This document shows, piece by piece, positions 7,998 to 9,138 of a stretch of DNA of 9,138 bases. The DNA comes from Moraxellaceae bacterium (GTDB taxonomy: Bacteria; Pseudomonadota; Gammaproteobacteria; Pseudomonadales; UBA3067), in contig NVTH01000071.1 in assembly GCA_002401525.1 (NCBI GenBank), forward strand, positions 1-9,138, in the 5' to 3' direction. The notes beneath the pieces are model-generated. The model made no database searches, had not been told where the DNA came from, and worked only from the letters and a program-made list of their open reading frames with translations. How positions within the stretch are numbered: the first letter of the stretch is position 1; the number at the start of each line of letters is the position of its first letter. The position numbers and the translations under genes were made by a program.

Positions 7998-8537
7998 CTA
8001 CAGAGCAACATGAAGAAAATCTGGATTAGCGGCGATGATACGTAAACTAAAAATCTTCCACAATTCGTCTTCTCGTCGATAGCCGCCTTGAATAAATTGC
8101 TGGGTCTCCTCGTGCTCTTCGGCGACGTATTCCACAAGTTCATCGGCGGGGAAATGCTGCATGCCATAGAGCTCGTCTACTAGTAAGCCACTGTATAACT
8201 CACCTTCATCGATCACCAGTAAGCGGCGCGTTCGCAACTGCTGCTGAGACGGGCGTTGTAAAAAACCCATCAAATCCATAATGGGCAACAAGCGCCCTCG
8301 CACATTGGCAATTCCTTTCACCCAGCTTTTAACGCCAGGCACCACGGTAAAATCTGGCAAAGTCAGTATTTCCGCAACTTCTCCTAGCGGCGCAACGTAA
8401 CGTTGCCCCCCCATACTGAAACCAACACCACTCCATAGGTGTTGGATTTCTTCTGTATCTGGGAGTGTAGAGGCGTTGGCTTTGCTTTTGCCAGCAATGT
8501 CCACCAACTTAAGATAGGCTTTTGAAATGTTACTCAT
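7998..8537 (-). CDS. pilI: PilI, CheW-like adaptor of the Pil-Chp system
   Basis: A 179-residue cytoplasmic protein with a single CheW-like domain (about 36-172) that should couple PilJ to the ChpA kinase. The strongest match to the family is GIANVRGRLLPIMDLMGFL at 75-93, corresponding to the CheW consensus G-I-x-N-x-R-G-x-x-P-x-x-D-L. YVAPLGEVAEIL (47-58) and SGLLVDELYGM (116-126) fit the usual beta-barrel strands. The first 35 residues are a short polar extension, common in PilI. The ATG is 14 bp after the pilH stop, but the bases upstream (TTTTTCTGACCC) lack a good Shine-Dalgarno, so translation may depend on ribosomes arriving from pilH. The assignment rests on family match plus position between pilH and pilJ. 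Confidence 0.94.
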   Translation of the reverse strand: MSNISKAYLKLVDIAGKSKANASTLPDTEEIQHLWSGVGFSMGGQRYVAPLGEVAEILTLPDFTVVPGVKSWVKGIANVRGRLLPIMDLMGFLQRPSQQQLRTRRLLVIDEGELYSGLLVDELYGMQHFPADELVEYVAEEHEETQQFIQGGYRREDELWKIFSLRIIAANPDFLHVAL

Positions 8538-8551
8538 GGGTCAGAAAAATA

Positions 8552-8917
8552 CTAATTTGATAAAACACTTTGAATTGTCGACAACAAGATTTTCTCTTCA
8601 ACTGGCTTTGTTAAATATTCGCTTGCCCCTTGTCGTCGCCCCCAAACACGATCTGTTTCTTGGTCTTTTGTGGTAACAATAATGACAGGGATATGTGCTG
8701 TATCTTTGCCCTTAGATATCTGGCGCGTGGCTTGAAAACCATTCAATCCAGGCATCACCACATCCATTAACACTACTTCCGGCAACTCTTGGCGAGCAAG
8801 GGTTACGCCATCGGCACCATTATCAGCTTCGATAACCTCAAATCCATTTTTTTCAAGAATAGCTTTTAATTTGTAGGATTCTGTTGCTGAATCATCGACA
8901 ATTAATACTCTCGTCAT
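8552..8917 (-). CDS. pilH: PilH, single-domain CheY-like response regulator
   Basis: A 121-residue cytoplasmic receiver with no output domain. The acidic pocket is D8-D9 (VLIVDDS), the phosphoacceptor is D52 (VVLMDVVMPG), the conserved Ser/Thr is T82 or T83 (VIIVTTKD), and the conserved Lys is K104 (YLTKP). The run DQETDRVWGRRQGASEYLTKP (85-105) is typical of PilH and separates it from generic CheY. In P. aeruginosa PilH is a ChpA phosphotransfer partner linked to pilus retraction, or acts as a phosphate sink that limits PilG. It follows pilG by 152 bp and overlaps nothing; pilI starts 14 bp after it. The ATG has a GGGAG ribosome site 6 nt upstream, and an upstream ATG is out of frame. Confidence 0.94.
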   Translation of the reverse strand: MTRVLIVDDSATESYKLKAILEKNGFEVIEADNGADGVTLARQELPEVVLMDVVMPGLNGFQATRQISKGKDTAHIPVIIVTTKDQETDRVWGRRQGASEYLTKPVEEKILLSTIQSVLSN

Positions 8918-8923
8918 GGCTAA

Positions 8924-8928
8924 CTCCC
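8924..8928 (-). promoter_or_regulatory. Shine-Dalgarno for pilH
   Basis: GGGAG on the minus strand, 6 nt before the ATG at 8917. It supports this start. Confidence 0.75.
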
Positions 8929-8941
8929 AGCCCCATATTCA

Positions 8942-8957
8942 CACCTAAGGTAAGGTG
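8942..8957. repeat. Short stem-loop in the pilH leader
   Basis: CACCT (8942-8946) and AGGTG (8953-8957) pair around a 6-nt loop, 24 nt or more upstream of the pilH ATG. The adjoining GGTGCACC palindrome offers an alternative pairing. A leader hairpin or operator is possible; nothing more can be said. Confidence 0.4.
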
Positions 8958-9044
8958 CACCGGTTTAAAAAAACTCTTCTGAAAATAGTGCTCACCCCAT
9001 GTAAAACGAAGTAATCGTGACTTTTAAGAAGCTCTTTTTTTCGA

Positions 9045-9058
9045 GGGTTAAGTAACCC
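9045..9058. repeat. Perfect inverted repeat just downstream of pilG
   Basis: GGGTTAAGTAACCC on the plus strand: 6-bp arms around 2 nt, foldable as a 5-bp stem with a 4-nt loop. It begins 11 bp after the pilG stop. On the minus strand it is followed by TCG and seven A, so it is not an intrinsic terminator for pilG. It could be a 3'-end stabilising or processing hairpin. Confidence 0.6.
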
Positions 9059-9069
9059 CTTCATTCTAC

Positions 9070-9138
9070 TTAGTCGCTTTGCTTTCCGACGTGTTCCCGG
9101 ATCGCGCCTAATAACTCGTCTTTACTAAAGGGCTTGGT
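9070..9138 (-). CDS. pilG: PilG, CheY-like response regulator (C-terminal 22 residues; 5' part beyond window)
   Basis: Only the end of the gene is present: TKPFSKDELLGAIREHVGKQSD and a TAA stop. The KPF motif supplies the conserved Lys of a receiver domain, and the following helix (DELLGAIREHV) matches the last helix of CheY-like proteins. Directly upstream of pilH-pilI-pilJ, a receiver gene is expected to be pilG, which in P. aeruginosa promotes pilus extension and raises cAMP through CyaB. The acidic pocket and phosphoacceptor cannot be seen. A different receiver protein cannot be excluded from the tail alone; the name rests mainly on gene order. Confidence 0.85.
   Translation of the reverse strand, partial: TKPFSKDELLGAIREHVGKQSD

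Larger units (their letters stand above)
8918..9069. other. 152-bp pilG-pilH intergenic region
   Basis: A gap between two genes expected to be co-transcribed. It contains a perfect 6-bp inverted repeat just after pilG and a 5-bp stem near the pilH start, listed separately, plus GGTGCACC (8954-8961) and ACCGGT (8960-8965) palindromes. No terminator is convincing: the stem near pilG is followed on the minus strand by a run of A, not T. I see no clear -35/-10 pair. Confidence 0.6.

Noticed and set aside
8967..8985. Minus-strand T-run in the pilG-pilH gap as a terminator
   Set aside because: The preceding bases (TTTTCAGAAGAG) form no stem, and termination here would cut pilH off from the operon.
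9031..9041. Plus-strand T-run after AAGAAGCTC as a terminator
   Set aside because: Only a 4-bp AT-rich stem is possible, and no plus-strand gene precedes it.

Overview
This window is the middle of a Pil-Chp chemosensory operon, the Che-like system that controls type IV pili, twitching motility and, in pseudomonads, surface-sensing cAMP signalling. Every gene I can support is on the minus strand. In the direction of transcription (right to left) the order is pilG (last 22 codons only), pilH, pilI, pilJ, pilK, chpA (first 1593 codons only). This order and these protein families match the Pseudomonas aeruginosa locus. They point to a non-enteric gammaproteobacterium with type IV pili. Base composition looks moderate, neither very GC-rich nor very AT-rich, so a typical high-GC Pseudomonas is unlikely. 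A marine or environmental Pseudomonadales/Cellvibrionales-like bacterium would fit, but I cannot name a genus from the sequence.

Layout: 9070-9138 is the tail of the PilG response regulator. 8918-9069 is a 152-bp gap with two small inverted repeats. 8552-8917 is PilH, a single-domain receiver. 7998-8537 is PilI, a CheW-like adaptor. 7741-7997 is a 257-bp gap, the longest gene-free stretch, holding a 17-bp tandem repeat and inverted repeats. 5707-7740 is PilJ, the membrane chemoreceptor. 4800-5681 is PilK, a CheR-type methyltransferase. 1-4781 is the N-terminal part of ChpA, a very large CheA-type hybrid kinase. The visible part carries the phosphotransfer (Hpt) modules and long acidic linkers, and it stops just as the kinase dimerisation domain begins.

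How they work together, from knowledge of the family: PilJ senses at the periplasmic side of the membrane and is coupled by PilI to ChpA. PilK is expected to methylate PilJ for adaptation. ChpA passes phosphate to PilG, which promotes pilus extension and cAMP, and to PilH, which acts on retraction or as a phosphate sink. The ChpA kinase core, its receiver domain, any chpB (CheB-like) and chpC genes, and most of pilG lie outside the window.

I found no undescribed system. No mobile element, CRISPR array, RNA gene or convincing terminator is visible. The points most worth a second look are the mixture of intact and degenerate Hpt sites in ChpA, the in-frame 12-bp repeats in its linkers, and the repeat-bearing gap before pilJ.
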